A program made the position numbers and the translations under genes. The notes under the pieces were generated by a model. It searched no databases and was not told the origin of the DNA. It worked only from the letters and a program-made list of their open reading frames with translations. A stretch of DNA of 53,285 bases from NCBI RefSeq assembly GCF_000174195.1, contig NZ_ACFY01000095.1, positions 1 through 53,285 on the forward strand. Direction: 5' to 3'. Below are positions 45,430 through 53,285 of this stretch, one piece after another (the stretch's first letter is position 1; the number at the start of each line of letters is the position of its first letter). The stretch comes from Roseburia inulinivorans DSM 16841. Its GTDB lineage: Bacteria > Bacillota > Clostridia > Lachnospirales > Lachnospiraceae.

Positions 45430-45567
45430 CTATTCATCTTCACCGTCTTCATCATCAACGATCGCTGCTGCCGCACCTGCCACAGATGAAACAACCGCTA
45501 TCACAACAACGATGACTACCAAAAGTAATAAAATTCCCATGAAAACTAAAAAACCGCCTTCTGTCAT
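45430..45567 (-). CDS. 45-aa single-span microprotein with an acidic tail
   Basis: An ATG behind a strong GGAGG site opens a 45-codon frame. The product is a long hydrophobic helix (FLVFMGILLLLVVIVVVIAV) followed by Ala-rich residues and a strongly acidic end, IVDDEDGEDE. The site and the amphipathic design support a real gene. It lies between the CheW-like gene and the sugar-transport operon on the same strand. I cannot assign a function. Confidence 0.6.
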   Translation of the reverse strand: MTEGGFLVFMGILLLLVVIVVVIAVVSSVAGAAAAIVDDEDGEDE

Positions 45568-45743
45568 GTCTTCCTCCGTTCTGAAAGGATTGTGCAGATT
45601 CACTTCTCAACCATTTCTTTTTTTCCAAAATCTGTGCTTATTATAGCACATTAGCAACTGGAAAAAAAGAGCCTATGTTTGATTATTTCAGACAATTTTT
45701 CTGATGTTTTTTAATATTGTAATCTTTTTCTGCTACATCAAAG

Positions 45744-45780
45744 GAGAACCGCCGTGATATGGGGAATCACGGCGGTTCTC
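45744..45780 (-). terminator. Terminator of the cellobiose transport operon
   Basis: A 14-bp perfect stem GAGAACCGCCGTGA (45744-45757 with 45767-45780) lies 36 nt after the last permease stop. The U-run is short (CUUUG). No other feature is evident between 45568 and 45815. Confidence 0.75.
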
Positions 45781-45815
45781 AGGGAAGGTTTTTTCATTTG
45801 TAGCTATATTCTAAT

Positions 45816-46676
45816 TTATCCTTTTACACTGCCGAGGGCAACACCCTGTACGATGTGTCTGGATAAGATCAGATAAATGATAATAACTGGGAAGATAGAA
45901 AATGCGATCATCACATAAACCTGACCCATATCAAACTTCAGCCAGTCAGCTGCACGAAGCTGTGCGATTAAGATTGGCAGTGTCTTTTTCTTGTCATTGT
46001 GTAAGATCAAAGCCGGTACAAAATAATTATTCCAACTGCTTACAAATGTAAAGATTGCCTGTACTGCAATGGCAGGTTTCATTAATGGAAGTACAATATT
46101 GTTAAATGTATGGAACTCACCGGAACCATCAATTCTGGCTGCCTCGATCAGAGATACCGGCAATGTACTTTCCATGTACTGTTTCATGTAAAAGAATGTG
46201 ACCGGTGCAGCGATCGTTGGGACGATCAAAGGGATAAATGTATCTTCCATTTTTAATGTACCGACTAATTTTACAAATCCAAGTGCAGTTACCTGTGTAG
46301 GGATCATCATAACTGCTAAGATAAATGCATAGATGTATTTTTTCAGTTTAAAATCATATGCATGGATCGCATAAGCTGTCATGGTTGAAAAATAAGTACA
46401 TAACGCTGCTGACAGTACCGATACGATCAGACTGTTTATCATACCCTGCCATACCGGAAGTGTTCCGTGTACCAGATTGTTCCAGTTTTCCAGCAGATGT
46501 GTGCTTGGCAGTGGTGTAAATCCGGCCTGCAGTTCACCGTTCGATCTGGTCGCGTTAATGAACAGCACATAGAACCAGAACAGGCAGGCAAATGTAACAA
46601 GAATCAGGACTATATAAGCGATAAATCTTCTTGCATGGATTCCAAGTCCTTTTTTCAGATTTTTATTTTCGTTCAT
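45816..46676 (-). CDS. Sugar ABC transporter permease (MalG type)
   Basis: The 286-aa permease has six expected membrane helices and the EAA loop LIEAARIDGSGEFHTFNNIV that contacts the ATPase. It is the second permease of a CUT1 importer with the upstream SBP and MalF-type protein. No ATPase is encoded in the cluster, so a shared MsmK-type ATPase elsewhere must drive it, as is usual in Firmicutes. The substrate is inferred to be cellobiose from the divergent phosphorylase. Confidence 0.93.
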   Translation of the reverse strand: MNENKNLKKGLGIHARRFIAYIVLILVTFACLFWFYVLFINATRSNGELQAGFTPLPSTHLLENWNNLVHGTLPVWQGMINSLIVSVLSAALCTYFSTMTAYAIHAYDFKLKKYIYAFILAVMMIPTQVTALGFVKLVGTLKMEDTFIPLIVPTIAAPVTFFYMKQYMESTLPVSLIEAARIDGSGEFHTFNNIVLPLMKPAIAVQAIFTFVSSWNNYFVPALILHNDKKKTLPILIAQLRAADWLKFDMGQVYVMIAFSIFPVIIIYLILSRHIVQGVALGSVKG

Positions 46677-46702
46677 AATAACACCTCACCTTTCTATTCT
46701 AC

Positions 46703-47617
46703 TCATGCTTTTCTCTTATCGTTTCCAGTTACCTTAAAGACAATAAGACTTAAAATTGCGGTGATGATGAACAGGATTACGGATACTGCACCAGCCATTC
46801 CGTAGTTCTTGCTGTACAGATGTTTATTTAAGAACATGATCAATGTCATGGTCGATCTCATTGGATCACCGGTACCATTGGTCAAAATCTGTGGTACATC
46901 GAATAACTGTAATCCACCGATCAGCGATGTGATCACAACATATACTAAAATCGGCCGGAGCAGCGGTAATGTAATTTTGTAGAATACCTGTGTGGAAGTT
47001 GCTCCATCCACCTCTGCCGCTTCAAATAGGGAAGTATCGATACCCATCATGCCTGCCATTAAAAGAATGGTCGTATTACCAAACCACATCAGACAGTTCA
47101 TAAGGGCGATCAGTCCTCTCGCACTTCCTGTGTTTGCCAGAAACTTATATGGCTCTGAAATGATTCCGATCTGCATTAAAATCGAGTTGATCGGTCCACC
47201 ATCTGAGAACAGTGTAAAGAACAACATGGAAAATGCGGATGCCATGATCAGGTTTGGCAGATAGATCACGGTCTTGAAAAATCTGCTTCCTTTTAATTTC
47301 AAACGCACGTCAGAAAACCATGCACCTAACAGTAATGACAAAATAATCTGTGGCACAAAACACATGATCCATAAAATCATGGTATTCTTTGCGTAAATCC
47401 AGATATCGCCCTGTGTAAACAGCGTTTTGTAGTTCTCCAGTCCCACAAAGTTTGGTCCGATCTGTGTCAGACCTGATAAATAATTTTCAAAAAAGCTGTT
47501 ATAAATGGTATTAAACAGTGGTATAAGCTGGAATACAACATACACCAGAATAAAAGGAATCAGAAAAATGTAACCCCATTTGTTATATCTGACTGCTTTA
47601 CTGCTTTTCTTCTTCAT
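46703..47617 (-). CDS. Sugar ABC transporter permease (MalF type)
   Basis: The 304-aa permease has about six membrane helices and the EAA loop FEAAEVDGATSTQVFYKITL. I chose the ATG at 47617 (MKKKSSKAVRYNKW) rather than the GTG at 47659; a gagg site is close upstream. It lies 26 nt before its partner permease and follows a hairpin after the SBP gene. Confidence 0.93.
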   Translation of the reverse strand: MKKKSSKAVRYNKWGYIFLIPFILVYVVFQLIPLFNTIYNSFFENYLSGLTQIGPNFVGLENYKTLFTQGDIWIYAKNTMILWIMCFVPQIILSLLLGAWFSDVRLKLKGSRFFKTVIYLPNLIMASAFSMLFFTLFSDGGPINSILMQIGIISEPYKFLANTGSARGLIALMNCLMWFGNTTILLMAGMMGIDTSLFEAAEVDGATSTQVFYKITLPLLRPILVYVVITSLIGGLQLFDVPQILTNGTGDPMRSTMTLIMFLNKHLYSKNYGMAGAVSVILFIITAILSLIVFKVTGNDKRKA

Positions 47618-47758
47618 AACGCCTCTTGCCCCCTTCTTTTTATTTTTCACAGAGTTCACAGCATCCCTTCACGGACATCTTTTTGTGCAAATCTGCTGTC
47701 AGCTCTGCGCTTTACGCCGCTGACTGCTTTCTCTCCGTCCGGAGATAGATATAAAGAT

Positions 47759-47789
47759 AGCCGCACCCGCCGGTCTGGCAGGCGCGGCT
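47759..47789 (-). terminator. Intra-operon hairpin after the SBP gene
   Basis: Arms AGCCGCACCCGCC (47759-47771) and GGCAGGCGCGGCT (47777-47789) pair at 11 of 13 positions, 7 nt after the SBP stop. Such hairpins commonly raise SBP mRNA over the permease mRNA by partial termination or 3' protection. Confidence 0.65.
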
Positions 47790-47796
47790 TATTATT

Positions 47797-49203
47797 TTAG
47801 TATGTTAAGTCCGGATATTTCTCAACAACTGCTTTGTAGAATAAGTCAAGTGCATCATCAAGTGAAGCATTGCCTTCAAAGTAGTTCTTCATTGCGTTCT
47901 GGAACTCTTCGTTACATCCCTGATCGTATGCAGAAAGGTTACTTAAATCAAGTTTTTCTACACTTGCACAGTACATAGCCAATGGGTTCTGTCCGCCTAA
48001 TACTTTACTCTGGTAGCTTGTATCTGCTGCCATTGCTTCCATAGCTGGTTTATTGTTAACGAAATCATCATCTTTTACTACGATATCTTTCATGATTGTC
48101 TCATCTGTTGTCATCTTTAAGATGATATCTTTTACGAGACCTGCGTTATCTGTACCTGTTGCTCCACAGATCCATGTACCGCCCCAATAGAAGCCCTGAG
48201 GTCCTGGTGTAGCGCCCCATCCACCGTTGTAACCGATAGATCCTTCGGTGTCAGCTGCCATAGAGAAGTTCACGAACCATGCTGGTCCAAAGTAGCAGAA
48301 TACTTTTCCTTCCGGATAGAAGCCTTTCTTCCAGTCATCACTCCAAAGTTCATATGTTTCTGTCTCGCCTGCATCATAAAGTTCTTTTGAGTCAGATACC
48401 CATTTCATAATGTTATCATCAATATTGATCTTGCCATCTTCTACCCACTTAGAAGTAACGTTGTTAGAATATACACGGTAAGTATCATTGACGGAAGATG
48501 TCATCTTATATCCGGCAGCTTTCATTGTCTCTGCTGTATCATTGAATGTATCCCAGTCAGAAACATATTTCTGAACTTCGTCAGGATCATCTGTTCCAAG
48601 AACCTCTTTTGCTGCATCACGGTTATAGAATAATACACCCGGGCAGCCCTGCCATGAAACACCTTTTAATACGCCGTTAGAATCTGTAACGATATCTTTT
48701 GTATACTGATACTGATTTGCAAGATCTGCATCTGTGATTCCAAGATCTGCGACTGGCATTGTGTAATCTGTATCAACATATTTCAATGCGTAGTCTGCTT
48801 CTACTAAGAATAAATCAATCTTGTCATCGGCTGCTGCTGATTCCTGTTTTAATAATGTCGCATCCAGATTGTTCTGATATGCGTTGTCATCGTTTGGTGT
48901 GATATTCCATTTTACGGTAACATCCCCAATCTTACCTGATGTAGCATCCACTTCCTCATATCCAGGATAGTGATCTGTCAGACGGCTCTTAAACTCTTCA
49001 TTCCAGCAATAAATGTTAAGAACTTTTCCCTCATCACCTGTTGTATCTGTCTCCGCTGCATCAAATCCAGATTCTGTTGCCGGTGCTGCTGCACCTGAGT
49101 TGCTGTTGTCTGTGGATGTTGTGTCTGATGATCCACCACATCCTGCTACCATAGTTGCTACCATGGATGCACATAATAATGCGCTAATGATTTTCTTTTT
49201 CAT
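47797..49203 (-). CDS. Sugar ABC transporter substrate-binding lipoprotein
   Basis: The 468-aa protein has a lipoprotein signal with lipobox (SMVATMVAGCGGSS, Cys acylated), an Asp/Ser/Thr-rich linker, and a family-1 extracellular solute-binding fold (VLNIYCWNEEF, WGGTWICGATGTDN). It should deliver an oligosaccharide to the MalF/MalG-type permeases; with the phosphorylase divergent, cellobiose is the likely ligand. AGGAGG precedes the start. It is 47 nt downstream of lacI. Confidence 0.92.
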   Translation of the reverse strand: MKKKIISALLCASMVATMVAGCGGSSDTTSTDNSNSGAAAPATESGFDAAETDTTGDEGKVLNIYCWNEEFKSRLTDHYPGYEEVDATSGKIGDVTVKWNITPNDDNAYQNNLDATLLKQESAAADDKIDLFLVEADYALKYVDTDYTMPVADLGITDADLANQYQYTKDIVTDSNGVLKGVSWQGCPGVLFYNRDAAKEVLGTDDPDEVQKYVSDWDTFNDTAETMKAAGYKMTSSVNDTYRVYSNNVTSKWVEDGKINIDDNIMKWVSDSKELYDAGETETYELWSDDWKKGFYPEGKVFCYFGPAWFVNFSMAADTEGSIGYNGGWGATPGPQGFYWGGTWICGATGTDNAGLVKDIILKMTTDETIMKDIVVKDDDFVNNKPAMEAMAADTSYQSKVLGGQNPLAMYCASVEKLDLSNLSAYDQGCNEEFQNAMKNYFEGNASLDDALDLFYKAVVEKYPDLTY

Positions 49204-49250
49204 AGAAAACCCTCCTCCTTAATTTTTTGGCTTCCGCCTTGTTTGCATTG

Positions 49251-50276
49251 TTATTTTTGTTCCGGAATCTTTCCTACCGATTGTCCCGGTATGAGGATTC
49301 CTTCTATAACGACTCTCTCTATGAGAGTTGTTTTTGGTTTTTCAATGGATCCGATCAGCCGTTTTGCAGCCTCTCTGCCAATCTCTTCTGTGTCCTGCTT
49401 AATTGTGGTAAGCTTCGGATGCAAAAGCTGTGACATCCTTGTTCCGTCGTATCCTGCTACCGAAATGTCTTTTGGTATCCGAAGTCCCATCTCTATAATG
49501 ACATTTCTTCCACCGATCAGTGCGGTGTCATCAGGATAAATGATACAGGTTGGCGGATTTTCCAAATTCAGAAGTTCCTTCGTCTGTTTTGCCGCTTCCC
49601 TTGTCTCCAGGTAATCTGCTGTGCGGATGTACTCATCCGGGACTTCCAGCTTCAGTTCATCCATTGTCCGGTAAAAACTGGTCAACCGGTCTTTGGTAAC
49701 TGCCGAACCATTCTGCTGTCCGTGGATGTAAGCGATCCTCCTGTGTCCCTGAGAATAAATATATCTGACCAGATCTTCCATGCCCTGAATGTTGTTCGAG
49801 CTGACCGCCGTGCAGTTGTGATGCAGGTAGTCGATGGTAACAACCGGTACTTCGCTATTCATCAGTTCCATGACGCCAGCGTCGTTAAAATCCGCACACA
49901 CAATTGCAACTCCTTCAAAATTCCGGTATTTGCAATGTTCCAGATAAGACATCTTCCGGTTTTCAAAACAGGTATTGATAAATGTAATGTCATAACCCTG
50001 CTTCTCCGCCTGAACTTTCAGACCATTTAATACTCCTGAAAAATATTCATGCTGTAAACCACTTCCTGCTTCCTCTTCAAATAGAACTCCGAGGTTGTAT
50101 GAATGGTTGGTCTTAAGTGATCTTGCTGCTGCATTCGGAAAATATCCTAATTGCTCTGCTACCGTCCGGATACGACTCTTTGTCTCTTCACTGATATCTT
50201 TTTGATCATTTAATGCCTTACTGACGGTGGCAGTTGATACTCCACACTTTTCGGCAATTGTTTTTAAAGATACCAT
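49251..50276 (-). CDS. LacI-family repressor of the cellobiose locus
   Basis: The 341-aa regulator has the LacI helix-turn-helix (MVSLKTIAEKCGVSTATVSK, LNDQKDISEETKSRI with the hinge LGYFPNAAARSLKTNHSYN) and a periplasmic-binding-like effector domain. It is the first gene of the transport operon and lies between that operon and the phosphorylase, so it most likely represses both through the operators in 50351-50696 and is relieved by cellobiose or a derivative. Confidence 0.93.
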   Translation of the reverse strand: MVSLKTIAEKCGVSTATVSKALNDQKDISEETKSRIRTVAEQLGYFPNAAARSLKTNHSYNLGVLFEEEAGSGLQHEYFSGVLNGLKVQAEKQGYDITFINTCFENRKMSYLEHCKYRNFEGVAIVCADFNDAGVMELMNSEVPVVTIDYLHHNCTAVSSNNIQGMEDLVRYIYSQGHRRIAYIHGQQNGSAVTKDRLTSFYRTMDELKLEVPDEYIRTADYLETREAAKQTKELLNLENPPTCIIYPDDTALIGGRNVIIEMGLRIPKDISVAGYDGTRMSQLLHPKLTTIKQDTEEIGREAAKRLIGSIEKPKTTLIERVVIEGILIPGQSVGKIPEQK

Positions 50277-50350
50277 TGAATCCTCCAGGTACTTCTTCCA
50301 GACTTTATTATGTATGACCTGTTGTCTTGCTGCTTAAGTCTTTCGAAGTT

Positions 50351-50368
50351 TTTACTTAATCGTTTTCG
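50351..50368. promoter_or_regulatory. LacI-type operator A
   Basis: TTTACTTAATCGTTTTCG is repeated exactly at 50671-50688, within operator E. It lies just downstream of the lacI -10, fitting autorepression. Confidence 0.65.
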
Positions 50369-50375
50369 CATCTTT

Positions 50376-50404
50376 AATATAGCTCTTATGCAAACGGATT
50401 GCAA
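50376..50404 (-). promoter_or_regulatory. Promoter of the lacI-transport operon
   Basis: Minus strand -35 TTGCAA (50404-50399), 17-nt spacer, -10 TATATT (50381-50376). Operator B lies over the -35 and spacer. Confidence 0.6.
50386..50404. promoter_or_regulatory. LacI-type operator B
   Basis: GCAAACGGATTGC (within 50386-50404) is a LacI-like half-palindrome over the lacI promoter. Confidence 0.4.
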
Positions 50405-50483
50405 TACTTTTTTGACATTTCGGCTAATTTTACATTTTTTTCTCTGATTTTTTGTGCATTTTTTATGATTACTTATGTTTTTT

Positions 50484-50495
50484 AACCGTTTGCGC
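50484..50495. promoter_or_regulatory. LacI-type operator C (weak)
   Basis: AACCGTTTGCGC resembles the central CG-containing LacI half-sites seen in the other copies. It is the weakest of the set. Confidence 0.3.
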
Positions 50496-50506
50496 AGCAA
50501 AGTCTT

Positions 50507-50520
50507 ATACGTTTTCGTAT
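50507..50520. promoter_or_regulatory. LacI-type operator D
   Basis: ATACG-TTTT-CGTAT is a perfect 5-4-5 inverted repeat sharing the CGTTTTCG core of operators A and E. It is midway between the two promoters. Confidence 0.5.
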
Positions 50521-50625
50521 TTTAAGTTTAATCATCCAGCTTAACCCTCTTTTGTTGCTTTCTTCCATATTAGGCTGTAATTTTTGTTGAAAGTGCTGTT
50601 TTTGCTTATTTTAAAGGATTTTTTG

Positions 50626-50655
50626 TTGATTTTTTATAATTCTGCAAGATATAAT
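50626..50655 (+). promoter_or_regulatory. Promoter of the cellobiose phosphorylase gene
   Basis: -35 TTGATT (50626-50631), 18-nt spacer, -10 TATAAT (50650-50655). Operator E lies just after the expected start site. Confidence 0.5.
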
Positions 50656-50671
50656 TTTAGATAAGGAATAT

Positions 50672-50696
50672 TTACTTAATCGTTTTCGTTAAGTAA
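50672..50696. promoter_or_regulatory. LacI-type operator E
   Basis: TTACTTAA and TTAAGTAA form perfect 8-bp arms around TCGTTTTCG. It is the most symmetric site and is placed to block initiation of the phosphorylase transcript. Confidence 0.7.
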
Positions 50697-50699
50697 TAT

Positions 50700-50768
50700 G
50701 CAAAACAAGGAGGCTAAATCCTCTCCTCGTTCAGAGGAACTCGGATTTTGCTTCGCAAAACAAGGAGG
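50700..50768 (+). repeat. Duplicated ribosome-binding segment flanking a hairpin
   Basis: GCAAAACAAGGAGG occurs at 50700-50713 and again at 50755-50768; only the second precedes the start codon. Between them AAATCC/GGATTT (50716-50721 and 50743-50748) and TCCTC/GAGGA (50724-50728 and 50734-50738) form a stem-loop. This may be a leader structure or a small duplication. Confidence 0.6.
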
Positions 50769-50774
50769 ATTTAT

Positions 50775-53219
50775 ATGAAATTCGGATATTTCGATGATAA
50801 TGCAAAAGAGTATGTCATCACTTCCCCAAAAACACCACTGCCTTGGATTAATTACCTCGGCTGTGAAGATTTCTTTTCATTAGTTTCAAACACATGCGGC
50901 GGCTACAGCTTTTATAAAGATGCAAAGCTGTTACGTCTTACCAGATACCGTTACAACAATGTTCCCGGAGACAGCAACGGACATTACTACTATATTAAAG
51001 AAGGAAATACCATCTGGAATCCGGGCTGGATGCCAACCAAGACTGATCTGGATTCCTATGAATGTCATCACGGTATCGGTTATTCCATTTTTAAAGGAAA
51101 CAAAAATGATCTTGCCGCAGAGCTGACAGACTTCGTTCCGATTGGAAGCACCTGCGAGATCAATAAGCTGACCATGACCAACCACAGTAAAGAAGAAAAA
51201 CATTTTTCCATTTTTTCTTATGTAGAGTTCTGTCTCTGGAATGCAATGGACGATATGACAAACTTCCAGCGTAACTACTCCATCGGCGAGGTTGAAATCC
51301 ATGGTTCCGCCATCTATCATAAAACCGAGTACCGGGAAAGAAGAAACCATTACGCTGTTTACTCCGTCAATGCTCCAATTGCCGGATTTGATACAAGTCG
51401 TGATGCATTTCTTGGTGCGTACGGTGAAAATTCGGCTCCTGACGTTGTCGTATCCGGCTCCTGCAAAAATTCTGTTGCAAGCGGCTGGGCTCCGGTCGGC
51501 AGCCATCAGTTAGATGTAACCCTTGCTCCGGGCGAATCCAGAACTTATGTATTTGTTCTCGGTTATGTGGAGAATCTGGCAGCAGAAAAATGGGTTGGCA
51601 GACCGGAAGATGGTATCATCAACCGCACTCCTGCTGAAAAATTATTAGAAAAATTCAACACAACAGAAAAAGCAGACCAGGCACTTGCTGATCTGAAAGC
51701 TTACTGGGAAAAACTGCTCAGCCATTTTACTGTTTCTTCCAAAGAGGAAAAGCTTGACCGCATGGTAAACATCTGGCATCAGTATCAGTGTATGGTAACC
51801 TTTAATATGAGCCGTTCTGCTTCCTATTACGAATCCGGCATCGGACGTGGAATGGGATTCCGTGATTCCTGTCAGGATCTTTTGGGCTTTGTTCATCTGA
51901 TTCCAGACCGCGCACGTCAGAGAATTTTAGATATCGCTTCCACACAGTTTGAAGATGGAAGCGCTTATCATCAGTACCAGCCACTTACAAAAAAAGGAAA
52001 CTCGGACATTGGAAGCGGTTTTAACGATGATCCACTGTGGCTTATTGCCGGAACTGCCGCCTATATCAAAGAAACCGGCGACTACTCCATTCTGGATGAG
52101 CGCACACCTTATGATAATGATGATTCCAAAGCAACGGATCTTATGGAACACTTACGCAGATCCTTCCACTATACCATGGAACACCGTGGTCCACACAAAC
52201 TTCCGCTGATCGGACGTGCTGACTGGAATGACTGTCTGAACTTAAACTGCTTCTCTACAGAGCCAGGCGAATCGTTCCAGACCTTTGGTCCATCGGAAGG
52301 GCCTAATGCAGAATCTGTTTTTATTGCCGGAATGTTTGTCCGCTATGGAAAAGATTACGTGGAAATCTGCAGACACCGTGGCATGGCTGAGGAGGCTGCG
52401 CTTGCAGAAGAAGCCATTGCAGATATGGAAAAAACAGTTTTGGATGCCGGCTGGGACGGAGAGTGGTTCCTGCGTGCATACGATCATTATAAAAATAAAA
52501 TCGGATCCAAAGAATGCGAAGATGGCAAGATTTACATTGAGCCACAGGGCTTCTGTGTCATGGCAGAGATTGGCTTAAAAGAAGGCAACTGCTTAAAAGC
52601 AATGGAATCTGTTGAAAAATATCTGGATACCAAATACGGTATTGTATTATTGCAGCCACCTTATCACAGATATCATGTTGAGCTCGGTGAAATCTCTTCT
52701 TATCCACCAGGATACAAAGAGAATGCCGGTATTTTCTGTCACAACAACCCATGGATCTCCATTGCAGAAACTGTTGTTGGCCGTGGAAACCGTGCATGGC
52801 AGGTCTACACAAGAACCTGTCCGGCATATATCGAAGATATCAGTGAAATTCATCGCACAGAGCCATATGTATACTCCCAGATGATTGCCGGTAAAGACGC
52901 TCCAAACTTCGGAGAGGCAAAAAATAGCTGGCTGACCGGTACTGCTGCATGGACATTCTTAAATGCTTCCCAGTATATCCTCGGTATCCGCCCTGATTAT
53001 GATGGTTTGATCGTAGATCCTTGTATTCCTTCCTTTATGGACGGCTTCACCGCAAAACGTGATTTCCGTGGCACGACTTACCACATTGAGGTTGAAAACC
53101 CGAATCATGTAGAAAAAGGTATTGCTTCCGTTACCGTGGATGGCAATGCAATTGAGGGAAATCTTATCCCTGTGGACGCTAGCAAAAAAGAGGTTCACGT
53201 TAAGATTATTATGGGATAA
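50775..53219 (+). CDS. Cellobiose phosphorylase (GH94)
   Basis: The 814-aa protein matches GH94 cellobiose phosphorylases in length and motifs: N-terminal [19 protein letters not shown] and [16 protein letters not shown], the core [23 protein letters not shown] at 483-487 in the catalytic (alpha/alpha)6 barrel with the general-acid Asp, and the phosphate/sugar-site stretch [11 protein letters not shown]. It cleaves cellobiose with phosphate to glucose 1-phosphate and glucose, saving one ATP. No signal peptide, so it acts in the cytosol on imported sugar. The start at 50775 has aaggagg upstream. Other GH94 enzymes act on longer cellodextrins or chitobiose; length and motifs favour cellobiose. 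Confidence 0.93.
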   Translation: MKFGYFDDNAKEYVITSPKTPLPWINYLGCEDFFSLVSNTCGGYSFYKDAKLLRLTRYRYNNVPGDSNGHYYYIKEGNTIWNPGWMPTKTDLDSYECHHGIGYSIFKGNKNDLAAELTDFVPIGSTCEINKLTMTNHSKEEKHFSIFSYVEFCLWNAMDDMTNFQRNYSIGEVEIHGSAIYHKTEYRERRNHYAVYSVNAPIAGFDTSRDAFLGAYGENSAPDVVVSGSCKNSVASGWAPVGSHQLDVTLAPGESRTYVFVLGYVENLAAEKWVGRPEDGIINRTPAEKLLEKFNTTEKADQALADLKAYWEKLLSHFTVSSKEEKLDRMVNIWHQYQCMVTFNMSRSASYYESGIGRGMGFRDSCQDLLGFVHLIPDRARQRILDIASTQFEDGSAYHQYQPLTKKGNSDIGSGFNDDPLWLIAGTAAYIKETGDYSILDERTPYDNDDSKATDLMEHLRRSFHYTMEHRGPHKLPLIGRADWNDCLNLNCFSTEPGESFQTFGPSEGPNAESVFIAGMFVRYGKDYVEICRHRGMAEEAALAEEAIADMEKTVLDAGWDGEWFLRAYDHYKNKIGSKECEDGKIYIEPQGFCVMAEIGLKEGNCLKAMESVEKYLDTKYGIVLLQPPYHRYHVELGEISSYPPGYKENAGIFCHNNPWISIAETVVGRGNRAWQVYTRTCPAYIEDISEIHRTEPYVYSQMIAGKDAPNFGEAKNSWLTGTAAWTFLNASQYILGIRPDYDGLIVDPCIPSFMDGFTAKRDFRGTTYHIEVENPNHVEKGIASVTVDGNAIEGNLIPVDASKKEVHVKIIMG

Positions 53220-53285
53220 CTAGAACAAGTCAATATTATTGGCTATTATAACGAAAAATCGTACAGACGAAATATGATATTCCTG

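Noticed and set aside
50264..50500. 78-aa basic minus-strand frame upstream of lacI
   Set aside because: AT-rich Lys/Arg/Asn composition, overlaps operators and promoters, no ribosome site.

Overview
The window looks like a chromosomal segment of an anaerobic, spore-forming, low-GC Firmicute, most likely Lachnospiraceae (Roseburia/Agathobacter-like). The reasons are the spoIIAA-spoIIAB-sigF operon, spoVAA/spoVAB/spoVAC, a CIRCE-controlled clpB, a T-box-controlled valS, strong AGGAGG ribosome sites, c-di-GMP and chemotaxis proteins, and a cellobiose phosphorylase locus. Species cannot be fixed from the sequence alone. Most genes are on the minus strand. I saw no rRNA, tRNA, CRISPR array, transposase or prophage.

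Layout. 1-4.1 kb (-): a DUF362/ferredoxin protein, then a P1B-type metal ATPase with an unusual SCA membrane motif, preceded by a small Gly-rich membrane protein under a good promoter with a 7-1-7 Fur-type box. I read this pair as a candidate ferrosome (FezA/FezB iron-storage organelle) locus, the most exciting system here. 4.1-5.2 kb: a membrane GGDEF gene broken by one missing T. 5.4-6.3 kb (+): three small unrecognised membrane or exported proteins. 6.3-11.1 kb: spoVAC alone, a two-sensor-domain diguanylate cyclase (+), a hypothetical gene, and spoVAB/spoVAA headed by a 53-aa gene. 11.2-12.6 kb (+): a palindromic element and a split ThrE-type threonine/serine exporter. 12.6-17.2 kb (-): small alarmone synthetase, EAL protein (broken by one missing A) and an ABC-F ATPase packed as one operon, linking (p)ppGpp, c-di-GMP and ribosome-associated functions. 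17.2-24.8 kb (-): niaR, an rRNA/tRNA methyltransferase, pfkA, dnaE, trpS. 25.0-28.7 kb: patatin-like lipase (+) convergent with clpB (-). 28.8-31.1 kb: HAD hydrolase and a chemoreceptor. 31.2-32.7 kb: the sigma-F operon. 32.8-36.1 kb: TPR/zinc-ribbon protein, a 48-aa protein, a FapA-type protein. 36.2-39.6 kb: valS with a T-box leader that also holds a GC-rich element of about 220 bp with imperfect terminal inverted repeats. 39.6-44.7 kb: a very long RND transporter followed by its TetR regulator and a small membrane protein. 44.8-45.6 kb: CheW-like protein and an acidic microprotein. 45.7-53.2 kb: a cellobiose locus in which lacI-SBP-permease-permease (-) diverges from cellobiose phosphorylase (+) across an operator-rich intergenic region.

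How the parts fit: the cellobiose genes import and phosphorolyse cellobiose; the sporulation genes cover forespore sigma-factor control and dipicolinate import; several c-di-GMP and alarmone genes suggest active lifestyle signalling, though two of the c-di-GMP genes carry one-base homopolymer deletions that may be real decay, phase variation or assembly error. Start codons were chosen from visible ribosome-binding sites, so several genes are shorter than their longest open frame.
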